Shown: positions 11,585 through 22,602 of the stretch, in pieces
Numbering within the stretch: position 1 is the stretch's first letter
How the letters are laid out: each line of letters begins with the position of its first letter
NCBI GenBank assembly: GCA_022496205.1
Contig: WTXD01000065.1
Coordinates: 62,001 to 126,000 of the forward strand
Origin: Gloeopeniophorella convolvens
Lineage: Eukaryota > Basidiomycota > Agaricomycetes > Russulales
Reading direction: 5' to 3'
Length of the DNA stretch: 64,000 bases
Translations under genes and position numbers: made by a program
The notes under the pieces: model-generated
Seen by the model: only the letters and a program-made list of their open reading frames with translations
Database searches by the model: none
What the model was told of the DNA's origin: nothing

Positions 11585-12190
11585 TCATGATACTACCCCA
11601 GTGTGGATCTTCTGCCTTCCATCTCCAGACAGACCTTGTCTCACTGTTGCGCACATATTTTGAAATGCTCCCAGCGCTATATCTATATATTTGCGCGCCC
11701 AGTCAAGGAAAAGATGGGCTGTATACGCACGCCTCTGTCTTCTTTGCGAATCTTCGGCAGTGCTAATGATGCTTGTTCCAGGCAGCCCCGAGGTCGCAGG
11801 CATCTCCACGTCCATATAGAACTCAATCGGCTTCTTGAGCGAACGAGGCGATTTCTGTTCATGGAGGATCATCTGCATCTGCTGACGAATTGCCTCATTT
11901 CAGACCTATCGCAAAAGCCCCCCAACCTCACGCATATCGAGTCCCAAGTGTGGCTGTCCGGATCCTCGAGCTTGCTCAGGAGTCCCAGCATCTGCTGAGG
12001 TCTCGCTGTGCTTTTAGTGGACTCGCTACAGCGCTTCTTTCATCCGGTCAACGATTCGTTGGAACGCCTCGCGATGCTGACGACCTTTGGTTATACCTTC
12101 TCCGTCAGGACTTGGTACTTCCGATCGCTTTCGCAACAAAGTGTGGTCGCCGTGCCCTTATCCGGATGCACGTTCTCAACGGCGGCGCCT
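11585..12190 (-). pseudogene. Possible decayed DnaJ-domain gene
   Basis: On the minus strand near 12180-12080 one frame reads VENVHPDKG and, 13 codons later, KYQVLTEKV, resembling the HPD tripeptide and helix III of a J domain. It then hits a stop. FQRIVDRMKEAL appears in another frame just downstream, and helical Gln/Met-rich sequence (QQMQMILHEQKSPRSLKK) follows in a further frame to about 11700. Stops and frame changes separate these pieces, and I could not bridge them with plausible introns. This is either a broken J-protein gene or an unusually split one. Identification rests on one short motif. Confidence 0.25.
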
Positions 12191-12880
12191 GCGTCAGCAT
12201 GGACAGATGTTGGCGTCAAGCTTGCTTCTCCTGAAGCGCTGGTAGAACGGCCTATATTTGTCCTCTCTTACTCGATCTGTGAGTGACATATCAGCTCTTG
12301 AGAATTCGTTGTGTGCTAAAGACTCAGTGTTCGCAATGTCTCGCGCCACTATCTGATAGACCCTTGTTACATCCTTTCTTGGCAGCGGACGTGCACCGAT
12401 TCTATATATAGAGCGCACAAGGTCGCGTCTCCATGCACTCTTCAGCGCAGAGGTCTAGGTTGAGTAAACTAGATTCATGTACGAGTCACTAGCACTGGGT
12501 GCTGAGAAGCGCGCTCCACAGAAGGGTGCAGATGGGCTACAAGACGAGCTGTCCGGGAAGCACGCAAGATTGTAGGCCCGCACCAATTCGCGCAGTTTTC
12601 GTGGAAGTGTTTCGAGGCAAATAAGGGCCAAGTCTTCCCTCGATGTTGCTGTTTAGGATGCTGTAGCCTATGTGGGCTGCTTATTACCCACGACGTACCT
12701 TCGATCCTCACCGGTATCCGACCAGCGCCCCGACAGCGGAGTTTGGTAGGGGCACTGCGCCGCTTGAACTGTACTAGCATCATAGTGCACCCACCACTGC
12801 CCGTACATCGTAGGCGCAACGCCGCACAGCCATCCGGGCGGATAGCATGTCAGCGTGGTTTGGTCATCTCTCAGCCTACC

Positions 12881-13161
12881 AAGTACTCGTGCTGACATAA
12901 AGTGTTCGAACACGTGCTACGCGTGCGCAACTAGTACCCTCTCAACAAAAGCACACCCCTAGTCCATCATCATCATCATAGTGTACGAAAACTCTACAGT
13001 GTATAGCAAGTCAATTAAGCGACCACATTATCGACTCAGAATGCAGTATACCCAGCAGGAAGCATGAATTTAGAGTCAAGGGGACACTGTTGTGCATACA
13101 GGCATCGCAGCTTACGTCATGTAGCGTTCGAACACTTTATGTCAGCACTAGTACTCATGCC
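12881..13161. repeat. Inverted repeat with about 40-bp arms
   Basis: The left arm (12881-12920) and right arm (13121-13161) are reverse complements with small gaps. A stretch GTGCTGACATAAAGTGTTCG plus AAC (12889-12911) is perfect between them. The spacer is about 200 bp and contains a short CAT microsatellite (12965-12980). It could be a hairpin-type MITE remnant or a local inverted duplication; no terminal target duplication was found. Confidence 0.6.
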
Positions 13162-13462
13162 AACATCGCATACAGAGCAAATGGAGCGTCGATCGGGCTT
13201 GGGAGCATCTAGTAGACGATCCTGGGAAACATGGAATCCGATATCCATGTGTGCAACCAGTCGCTTCTCCAACAGCTTCTTCAGGCCACGCGGCATCTCC
13301 CCCACATGCAACGACCATCGGAGGCTATTTTGAAGCTTGTGTAGTGGGCGCTTTTCTGGCCGCTGGCACCTCGTGCTGATGAGCACGAACCAGTGTATGC
13401 AGTTGCTTATATGTACGGATATTGGTTCTCGTCCCGCCAGGGCCTCTCTCGTCCCGTCGTTC

Positions 13463-14770
13463 ATGATGCTTGCGGCTGCTAACATTTTCCGGCCCCTTTC
13501 CTTCCTGTTGATCCTGACTCTCTTTGGCCATAATGTCCAAGCCGGATTGTCCGCTCCGAACTGCACTGTTGCAGGGTGGGAATGGGTAGGAGGCTCCTGG
13601 CATGCTTGACAAGATCCATACTAATGAGTGTAGTCATTTAACACTCTGCAACAAAATCCATGCGTTGTGGGTGCATATCTGGAAGCGACCTGTACAGGCA
13701 GTTGTGAGTGGTATGGACGATTGTGTCCAGCGTGTCTCACATTTCCTTCGCGGCAGTCAGCATTCCTCAGTTGCCAAGCACCACCGTCGCGTACTTGGGT
13801 CCAAAGGGACCCGAAGATGCAAGTTTGTGTCAATGCAACACGGTGGTGTACTCTCTGCTGAGCGCCTGCGACGCATGCCAAGGGGCTTCGTGGATTCCGT
13901 TAGTTTCTGCCGGACCTCTCGAGGATTGGATGTCGCTCACATTGTGGCTGCTCAGATGGTCTGAGTGGAAGCTCAACTGTACGCAGGTTGTTGCGGCAAC
14001 CGTGTAATTCAGTGTATTCTCGTCAGGCCTGCTATGTTTGCTGATCAGCTTTTGCTAATGACCTGCAGATTTCCTAATGCCATACCATCCGGCACACGAG
14101 TGCCCCACTGGGCGTACTTGAATGTCACAGTCAGCACCAGATTTCCCGGGGTCTAGCTCTTGCTCATAGCACCAAGGTGACAGATACGTGGAATGCGGCA
14201 CAGGCGTCTCAAGCTGGAGGTAAGCCCGGAGTTGTGTCCCACGTGGTCCTTTGACACATCAGACTTGCCTCCAGACTTACCGGAAGCGGTGGCGTCGCCG
14301 GAGTCCACGGTTTCCAGCGCAGCCACGGAGACCCCCGTTTCTAGTTCAAGCGCAAAACCCTCATCTACGGGGCACGGCTCTAATACGGGTGCTATCGCCG
14401 GCGGCGTTGTCGGCGGCGTTGTCGGCCTGGGGCTCGTACTCGGCGTTGGCGGATGGCTTCTGATGAAGCGCCGTGGTACACACGTGCGATCACACAAAGT
14501 TAACTCGGATATGGACCAAGTCTACAACAGGGTTACTCTACACCATACTCCAGAAGAGGAGCCCCCGAAGAAGTATTATGTGTGTTCTCAGTTTCTTCCA
14601 CCTTGGACGGGGCGCTGATCTTGACGGTACCACAGAACCCGGCGGACCCAACGACCTTTCCGAGCGCTATAACGCCTCCCGGAAGCAGCTCTGGGACCTT
14701 CCCTCACGGGTTTAGTGACCTTCAGAGCCCAACAGGCCGGAACCAATACACAGGTCTTCCGATGGTTTGA
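13463..14770 (+). CDS. Cys-rich single-pass membrane protein, tandem paralogue 1
   Basis: First of four paralogues with one architecture. The signal peptide starts at 13463 (MMLAAANIFRPLSFLLILTL). The mature N-terminus reads SAPNCTVAGWEW up to the first donor (13586). After a 48-nt intron with a TACTAAT-like branch site come QQNPCVVGAYLEATC, then FSIPQLP and LCQCNTVVYSLLSACDACQG, then WSEWKLNCTQ, then FPNAIPSGTRVPHWAYLNVT. A Ser/Thr-rich linker leads to a Gly-rich membrane helix (GAIAGGVVGGVVGLGLVLG, about 14390-14460) followed by MKRRG. The cytoplasmic tail ends NQYTGLPMV. The ectodomain Cys pattern (C, C..C, C-x-C, C-x-x-C, C) is shared by all four and suggests a disulfide fold. Function is unknown; similar proteins are widespread in Agaricomycetes by my recollection. 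About six introns; later borders are approximate. Confidence 0.75.
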
Positions 14771-15000
14771 TGCTAATGTGAATACTTCCGTGACTCGAGA
14801 CCGGATGGTGTCGCCCGTCGAGGTAAGAAGGGTTGGATCCGTTTGTTTACATAGCTGTGTCAAACGGTAAAGAACAAAAGAATGTACGCTACGACTGATC
14901 TATGTCTGATCACCTTATCTTATCACTGTCCGACGATCATGACTCCAATTGACTGACACGGCACTGCATGTTAGCGTCGCCATCCTAACTTCCGAGCGTA

Positions 15001-15720
15001 CAGTCTACCACCATCAAACGAGACACCACCACCAAACGAGACACTTGAGCTCTCCACACGCACCGACGCCGTTTCCCTCCAAGATTTTGAGGTGTAAAAT
15101 ATGTAAATAGCCATCCTTTGTAGGTCCGAAACTTTGGAAGAGATCGGACAACTAGTGAATGAGCGAGAGGCGAAACATGCTTATGATTCTGGTGTTCAAG
15201 AATCTTCCACCGATTCATATGACGTTTCAGCAACAGTCTGGTATTTGAGCACATAAGGATATTATATGTACACGATGTACGTGCGAGAAAGATGTAGATC
15301 TGGATGTTTGAGAAGCATCGGTCAGTGGTAAAGGTATCATCGGGGAACATAGATGTTGGGAATGAGCCGGAAGAGAGTGGAAGAGCCCTCGTGCGACCAG
15401 GACTTGCCTAATCGGACAAGATAAGCGCCCTTGGACAGAGCAGAGCGATGCGGCACAGTGCGGCACGCGGCACGGCCGAGCTGACTAACTGTAAATATTA
15501 CCCGATCTGGGTGTCTCGTCTGGTGGTGGTTTGCCCTCGCCTAGATATTCAGCGTCTTCCACTTCCCCCTTGTTATACTCGTCGGAATGGATCAACGATT
15601 TTTTATAGAGTACGAAGATAGGTTCTGCACCCATATGTAAAGTTTTGAAGCCGCAGGACAAGCCAAAAATATTCGAGATTTGTTTCATACTTCGGTGTCT
15701 CGTTTGGTGGTGGTAGACTG
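15001..15720. mobile_element. Non-autonomous Tc1/mariner-like element (MITE)
   Basis: Terminal inverted repeats of 27 bp with one mismatch begin CAGTCTACCACCA at 15001 and end TGGTGGTAGACTG at 15720. Both ends are flanked by TA (14999-15000 and 15721-15722), the target duplication typical of Tc1/mariner elements. The core ACCAAACGAGACAC recurs inside the element near both ends (15026-15045 and, inverted, 15511-15530). The interior has only a 67-codon minus frame (15688-15485) and no transposase, so it is a 720-bp passenger element. Confidence 0.75.
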
Positions 15721-15780
15721 TATCAATTCTCTCAACATTCTAGCTTCAGGACGGGCTTTGATGAGATACAGTACGGACAT

Positions 15781-15998
15781 ATTGTTGAATGTACGTCGAT
15801 TCGCGGCAAACGCGCAGCGTTTGCGTATCGTAAATACATCGCTTTTATACTACTTAAAGTCCATATAATAAAACTATACTGATTGGCTGCCGCGCGGCGC
15901 GCAAGCTTGAAACCACGCACGCACGACATCGACTTTCCGAGCGAGTGCGGGGAGAGCTCGCGCACACGCGCTGCGCGCGCGATCCGATCGCAACACAT
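15781..15998 (+). repeat. Dispersed palindrome-containing repeat, copy 1
   Basis: About 218 bp nearly identical to 25124-25333 in opposite orientation. The core is an imperfect palindrome, GCAAACGCGCAGCGTTTGCG (15804-15823), preceded by GTTGAATGTACGT and followed by a TATA-like TTTTATACTACTT. It ends in an alternating purine/pyrimidine CG-rich block (CGCACACGCGCTGCGCGCGC). A shorter third copy of the core lies upstream of the gene at 61609-63543. No terminal inverted repeats or open frame were found. Confidence 0.7.
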
Positions 15999-17063
15999 AT
16001 GGCATCATCGACTCCATAACATAAGAGTCGGGGATTGTGCTCGAGTTCTCGTATGGAAGCTTTGTGCGTAACGCGACCTGTGCTACACGGTCTCCAAGCG
16101 GCCGGACCGGTCGGCGGGGTCTGGCCAGGTCCTGCAGCCTGCCGGGCGTGTCCGAGTTTGTCCTGTGGCCGGCCAGTGCCACGCGGCAGTCCGATTCGAC
16201 CGTCGAATCTTCTTCAATCTCCCACCCACTACGCACGACATACTATGCCTGGCTGGTGTCCGCAGAGTATTCATGTATCTGTGTGCGGGATGTTGCGCAC
16301 TTGTCTTCTCAGCTTTGCTGTGCCCAGAAAGCACCCATGAAATCAGAAGTGGACTCACGTGTTTTGGAAGGCACTGGAATACCGCCTCCAAACACTGCCA
16401 CATCACTCACCGCTGCATCATCCCGCTCCAAACCCATTGAATACGACAATACGTCAGCTTCAGGCTGCGTATCTGTTGAAACTCAGTCCATCTCCACGGT
16501 ACGGCTGGTCTCTGCCATGGTGGAAGAAAGCAACCCTGTCCTCTCAAACATGCCTCCATCATGTATCGACCCGTTGACTTGTCTGTGCATGCCTCTGGTT
16601 CTGCTAGATTGTCGACACGCGGTTTGCGTACGCAAGAAGGCGCCGACCCTGACCTGCACACCTCTTCTATCTTGATGGACACTCTGATATGAGCTACCTG
16701 GGAAAGCAAATTTCTGCTTCTTTCGACCTCGAATCACGCAGAGTCACAACGGAGATCTAGGACCTATACCCCAAATCACTATGACGTTCCGTGAACGCCA
16801 ATAACTCCCTTTATCTCCGATCTTCACATTTTGCCTTCACGTTGAGAAGGCGTATATTCACATTGGGCTGTCCGCCGGCAGAGGTAGCGGCACCCACGAT
16901 CCCAACTACACCAGTGTTCCGCCAACGCCCGCATCCGGAACACTTGGCACCGGCCCATACTACAATCAGTCTTGGCTCCGCTCGGATGGCTTCTAAAACA
17001 GCTATACATAAAACTCCTGGTATCCGCCGCGCATCCCCCCATCTCGTCCGTGGGCCTACTAGT
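15999..17063. other. Intergenic region, nothing supported
   Basis: Several overlapping open frames, none with recognisable content. An open frame in phase with paralogue 2 extends upstream to 16791 but lacks a signal-peptide-like start, so I take it as 5' leader. Confidence 0.4.
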
Positions 17064-18349
17064 ATGTTCTTGGCTTCGCTGGCGCTTCCCTTTAGCTCTG
17101 CCCTTCTCCTGGCCCAGTTCGCCGTGGGGGCAATCGCGCAAACTTCCCCGGCATGTACTGAAGGAGGCTTCAACTGGGTACGATCTCATTCAGCATGTCC
17201 TTCACACCTCATGTCGCTAAACGAGGAGCACAGACATCAAATAGCCTCGGGCAGGGTCCGTGTACTGTCGCGGCGTACCTCGAGGGCGTATGCGTTGGGG
17301 GATGTGAGTTCTTCAAATGTGAATGTCCTTTTTTGAAGGCCTACAATGACCTTGCAGTGTTCACAATACCCCCGTTGTTGAATTCATCTCGGACCTACGT
17401 TGGACCTACCTCCGCCAATGCCAACATATGTTCATGTAACACAGTGGTCTACTCGCTCATCAGCGCATGTAGCGCTTGCCAGGGTGCGACGCCCGTATCG
17501 TAAGTAATTCCTCCCTGCGCTTGAATACAAACTGACCTCGTCTCTGTAAGGTTGTCCAGTTGGACCTCGGGTTGCTCAGCGGTCTCACCTCCGTCTACGT
17601 AAGTAGCTCAATGGATGATGTCTGGCATCTCTGTTGATAGTTGCAACGCATGTCATCAGGTTCCAAAAACCCATTCCATCTGGAACGCGAGTTCCCGCGT
17701 GGGCCTTCCTCGACATATCCCCGGTCTGCATATGCACCTGTGGCTGTTGTTATGTGCTCATAGACAGAGCAGGTCAGCGGTACCTGGAATGCAACTGCGG
17801 CCGTCTTGGCAGGAGGTAAGCACATCTTCGCTTCGCTAGAAGAGGTGGAGACCTTACATCTTTCCAGATGGACCTGAGGCGACCGCATCTGGAGTTGGGA
17901 CACCGCTACCATCGGCCGCTTCTGGGCACAAGCCCGGCGCCGGTACGATCGCGGCTGCAGTCCTCAGCGGTGTTTTCGGCGCCGCCCTCATCATTTGCCT
18001 ATGTGCATGGATGATCCGCCGATACCGAAGCAGTAGAATGGAACAGCGCTTCACTACTCTAGACTCGAATACAGAAGGTCCACCGCGCGTGGGGCAAGTT
18101 TTCATTGGACCGGCGCTGCCATGCCGCTCCGAGCGACACCTCAGGTCGGGTTCATATGTGAGTACGCGGTGGTGCGATCCGTGTACACTGATGAACAATC
18201 AGAGTGTGTAGGATGTGCCTAGATCTGGCGGGAATACTCAGACGATCCCGCTGCTCGCCGGCTCGAACCTGTCACTCTCACAAACGCGCTCCCATGGGGC
18301 CGTACCATTACCGCTGAATCAGCAGTTCAAAGGTTTCCCTCAAGTTTAA
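17064..18349 (+). CDS. Cys-rich single-pass membrane protein, tandem paralogue 2
   Basis: Start at 17064 chosen because MFLASLALPFSSALLLAQF...GAIAQ is a clean signal peptide; upstream in-frame ATGs (16986, 16791) would bury it. Ectodomain in order: SPACTEGGFNW, GPCTVAAYLEGVC, FTIPPLLNSSRTYVGP, ICSCNTVVYSLISACSACQG, a divergent Trp/Cys exon (SSWTSGCSAV), FQKPIPSGTRVPAWAFLDIS. The membrane helix is IAAAVLSGVFGAALIICLC (about 17945-18005), then IRRYRSSRMEQ. The tail ends NQQFKGFPQV, a variant of the NQYTGLPxV ending of the other three. This copy is the most divergent in its WSEW block, where the expected Trp-x-x-Trp pair is reduced. About six introns. Confidence 0.7.
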
Positions 18350-19481
18350 ACCTCCCCGAAAGACCCCATCTCTCCGAGAAGGGGTACTGGAGCCTAGGAA
18401 TGTAACATAACTTACTTTGCACTCACCCTTTGTGATAAACGTGTCACGTTCATATGTTAGCATATCGGACCGATATCGCAACTTAACCCCACCATCTATG
18501 TATCTATTATCCCACCGAACACTCAAGCAATAAATTATTTGCCTCCTTGTGCTATCCAGGTGCCAGCTGGAGGGAGAGTGATGGAGGCCTTGTGGTCAGT
18601 GTGATGGAGGCAGTGTCACGTGAGGTATGAAACGCCCAAAGCGGCGGAGGCTGTTAATCCAAGGCTCCAGTGCTAAACAATCAATGCCCGCATTCCCGCA
18701 AACGAAGGGCCTCAACACTCAGAGGTAAGCAAGTAACGCCAGCGCATTAATATCACTAAGCGTCCCTAGAGGTACAATTGACTTTGAACGGCCTGCAAGT
18801 GGCCCGCTCCGAGTCTGGGCGTTCTCGAGTCAGTCAGTAGGAGCGGAGTTTGAGAGGCGTGAGTCGGCGCTCGAACCGCGTCAGCGCGATGCCCCCGCCC
18901 CCAGCCATCCTGTCATTTTGATTGTCCACTGATGAAACTACTGTTGCGGCCGCACCCAATTGACTCATGACCATCTGAAGTACCACTTGGAACAGGTTCA
19001 GCGGTTGAAGGACATCATGATCGACCTCGTCTTTCAATGCGCCTGTAAGCCATACTGTCAGTGGACCATCACGGCTGCTACATCACGGCGAACAATGCTG
19101 TGCCATTGGATGAAGTACCGCCGCGTACAACACAGGCTTCGCCCGTCGCACAGCATGAACCATGGCATCAATCATATCAAACTATGGCTCATGGCCACTG
19201 GTGATTGCTGAAGCGTGTACGTAGGATCAAGCTTGGCCTTGTGAGCATCTGAGCACTGCAGGATGGGCTGTCAATCAACTCTCATGATCTTCCCCTGCGG
19301 ACTCCTAGTCATGCGTTGTGGCAATGATGTGGACCATCATGCATCCCTGTTGGACCCTTTCCGCAACTCGTTTGGTGTCTGCGCCTCACTGGGGCCTCCG
19401 CGCTCAGTGACAAAGGGGTTTCCTATATCATGAAGATGCGGGCCTACTTAACCCTCCGGGACACTACTCCGTGTGAACTGC
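18350..19481. other. Intergenic region, nothing supported
   Basis: About 1.1 kb between paralogues 2 and 3. No frame with recognisable motifs; no TATA box stands out close to the next start. Confidence 0.4.
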
Positions 19482-20757
19482 ATGAAACCCTCGGTTCCGA
19501 GATTTACGCCCCTCTGTGGCTTTGTCCTCATCCTCCTGATGGTGCCAAGACGTACTCGTGCGTTGAGCATCAGCGCGCCGGAGTGCAGCCTTCCTGGCTG
19601 GGAATGGGTAAGCCTTCGTTACACTGGCACCAATGGGCCAGCTGACGATGTTGTAGACATATAACAGCATGGGCCAAAGCCCGTGTGTGGTTTCCGCATA
19701 CCTCCAGGCTACCTGCAACGGCGATTGTAAGCCCCGGCATCGCAGTTATGGCAGCTGCGAGGTCCAATCTCCCCCGTCCAGTTATCATGCCGCCTATATC
19801 CGGAGGCGCACAGTATTGGGGGCCGGACAATCGCCTCGACGACCCCTGCAGGTGCAATACAGTTGTCTATTCGTTAGTCAGCGCGTGTGAAGTGTGCCAA
19901 GGATCTCAATGGGTAGAGTGAGTCTACTGCTTCCCTCACGTGTAAAAGTATTAACAAGCATCTCAGCTGGGAGAATTGGCACAATAACTGCACGGTTGTG
20001 GAGCCTGCTACGCAGTTCGTAGTCTTACCTCTCGGGACGGTCCATCTTCGCTAATGCGCATGCTAGATTTCCGAATTCAGTACCCCCAGAAACTCGAGTT
20101 CCTCATTGGGCGTACCTTAACGTCACGGTAACTTCTCACGGTATACTCGCCATCACCGGGTCCCCACTGACACAATTGCACAGAACGGCCGCAGCTGGAA
20201 CTTGACTGAGGCGGAGAGTGCTGGAGGTATGTCGACTAGAAATAGCTGGGCGGCAGTTACTCATTTGTCGTCTAGGTTTCCCTGAAGTTGCTGCAAGTAC
20301 GGGAGCCGCGCACTCAAGCAGTAGCACCAAGCGGAGAGTCGTCGTTGCCTGTGGTGTTGCCATTGGTCTCCTCGGCGTCGCGCTGCTTGCGGTAGCAACT
20401 ATTTGGTATGTGAGGCGCCGCCGCTACATGCACAGGCCGGGTCCTGCAAGGGAGACCAACCAGAGGAGCCACCATAGAGGAGACGTACCAGAAAGTGTAG
20501 TGCTCAGCCTTCCTGGTAGAGGTACCAAACAGACGACAGGAAAGCATAACGTGCGTGGATGTGATTTTGGGCCATCTCCAGCACTTACGGAGTCGAATAA
20601 ACAGGTAAATTTCACACCGACCGCAACACCTCCGAAGGCGAAGCAACACGTACCCCATAGAAGCCCTACAGGCAGACGGGACGGGACGGCAGACGCAGTC
20701 GGCACGTTACAAAAGCCGAAGCGCCATAATCAGTACACCGGGCTTCCTACTGTTTGA
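19482..20757 (+). CDS. Cys-rich single-pass membrane protein, tandem paralogue 3
   Basis: The start is at 19482 (MKPSVPRFTPLCGFVLILLM) or three codons upstream at 19473. The mature N-terminus is SAPECSLPGWEW ending at a GTAAGC donor. Then QSPCVVSAYLQATC, FIMPPISGGAQYWGP (the exon begins after CCCGTCCAG), CRCNTVVYSLVSACEVCQG, WENWHNNCTVV and FPNSVPPETRVPHWAYLNVT. The membrane helix is VVVACGVAIGLLGVALLAV (about 20340-20400), followed by a strongly basic VRRRRYMHR. The cytoplasmic tail is the longest of the four, rich in Lys, Arg, Pro and Thr, and ends NQYTGLPTV. The intron positions match paralogue 1 where I could compare them (after the first WEW, inside the C-N-G-D exon, after the C-x-x-C exon). 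Confidence 0.72.
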
Positions 20758-22602
20758 CAACGCCCCAAGCAAGGCAGCTCCCTCGCTTCACTCATACAGG
20801 GGGCGACGACATTGATGATGATACGACGACGGCAACAATATGGTGATGGACAGTGCTACATTGATAATAGACGAATGGGACTTTGCTTTCAATAGTGGAT
20901 CTGTCTTATACGCATACAGTCTCTCACGGAGAACCTCGATTGACTCCGTTGCTAGCGGACTCTGTGAGAATGCCAGATTTCTCCGGGGCTTCTCTCGAGG
21001 GATGGCGCAGACCCCAGAGATAACCGCAGTACAGGGAACTGCACGTGCAGGTTCAAACAACAGTGAATGTCCGATATAAATGTCGATTGAGACACCTTGA
21101 CTGGGCCGTGTGTACGAAACAGAGCATTGCATGCACTTAGAGATACCCAGAATGGCTGGGCCAATCGCATGTGTCTGCGTCCACATACATAGACAGTATA
21201 ATTTCCCTTCCCAGAATAGAATCCTTCGAGGAGCGTTGGTGAGCCCCGATCTTCATGCTAGCCACAGCCCTGGAATGGGCAAATGCGATCGGGGAGCAAC
21301 AGAAAATTGCGAATTCCAATCGTTTGCTATAGCTATGACCGACCTGGTAGTTCATTGACACGCTATCCTAAAGAAATAAGGGGAAAGGCCACTAAAGGAC
21401 GGACATCAGGCCTCGCTCTAAAATGCAATTGTAGTAGAAAACGGACAAGATACCCCCAGCTACTAGCCACTTCTGTTATGACAAATAAATGAATGACATA
21501 AGCACGCGTTACACACGCCTTGGGCCTTGATGTTGGTATCCCCACAAGAGCACAGCTGTGGCGATCAAGATCACGCCGGAGCGCCATGATCGACATCCTA
21601 TTTTATATATCGTTCGGGAGGTGATAGTTCAATCTCGTTCCGTGCCATGGCGCGCGCGAGGGCAGGATGTATCAATAGGCGCGGAGATCAACTGAGGGTG
21701 TAGGTAAAGGATAGGCGCAAGTGAGCTTGAATCTTGTTTAAAGGCACCCCCGCGCGTGCAATTGGGACACGGAGAACGTCGCTTCAGTCGCATGACAGGG
21801 TCATATGGTGATACTTCCATGCGAGAAGAGCCTGGCCTCTAGAGGGATCCCGGTGCGGATGTAAGGAGACGCCAGCGGAAGGATGGTTCCTAGTTAAGCC
21901 AAAAGGACGGGGTGTGAGCCTAGTTCTGAGATTCGGGAGTGAGTGGGCTGATGCCCGAAGAGAGAGACAATGCTGGAAACTGCCAGTGCTGGCACAGGCT
22001 AGCAGGAAGGAAGCCTGTGCGCGACGCAGGTCTGATGGAGTCCGGGGTCAACCAGCTCATCGCCGCAGTCGCCGACGACGCATGCGTTGTCTCGGCGCTT
22101 GCCGCGAAGTTTCTTTCCGTGCCGCATTCCGACACGAGGCACTGAAGCCTTCGAAAGCTCCCACTTACACACAACTTCCATGGTCCGCGGATACACCGCT
22201 GCTTTCTATGAACGCGTCGTTCCGTGTGCCGGTGGCACCGTTGGCACAATTCTTCTACAAGCAGCATACTCGTACTCGAATCGCGCCGGCGGGTGCTAGG
22301 TGCTATCTAGATTAGGGATGATGCAGGTTCTCGCCCCACAGCATGCTGCAATTTTTGCCGCATCGGCCGCTTCTTCCACTCCAGCTCAGAGCGGTGTGTG
22401 GGCGTCAGTCGGAGTTGCGTGGGCAAACCCTGAGGCACAGTGCGAGTATCACCGAATGTTCGACTAGATCGGGCCAGATCGAGCCCCTTATGTAGCGCTG
22501 AGCGTGCCCGATAGCTACCATACTTATAAGCTGCAGAGCTTATACCCCCTTTGCGCGCCTTCTGCCCCGTTTCGCCCCCGACCGCCATCGTTCACAGTCC
22601 CA
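20758..22602. other. Intergenic region, nothing supported
   Basis: About 1.8 kb with only short unrelated frames. A TATA-like ACTTATAAGC lies near 22522-22531, about 75 bp before the start of paralogue 4, and may be its core promoter. Confidence 0.4.
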
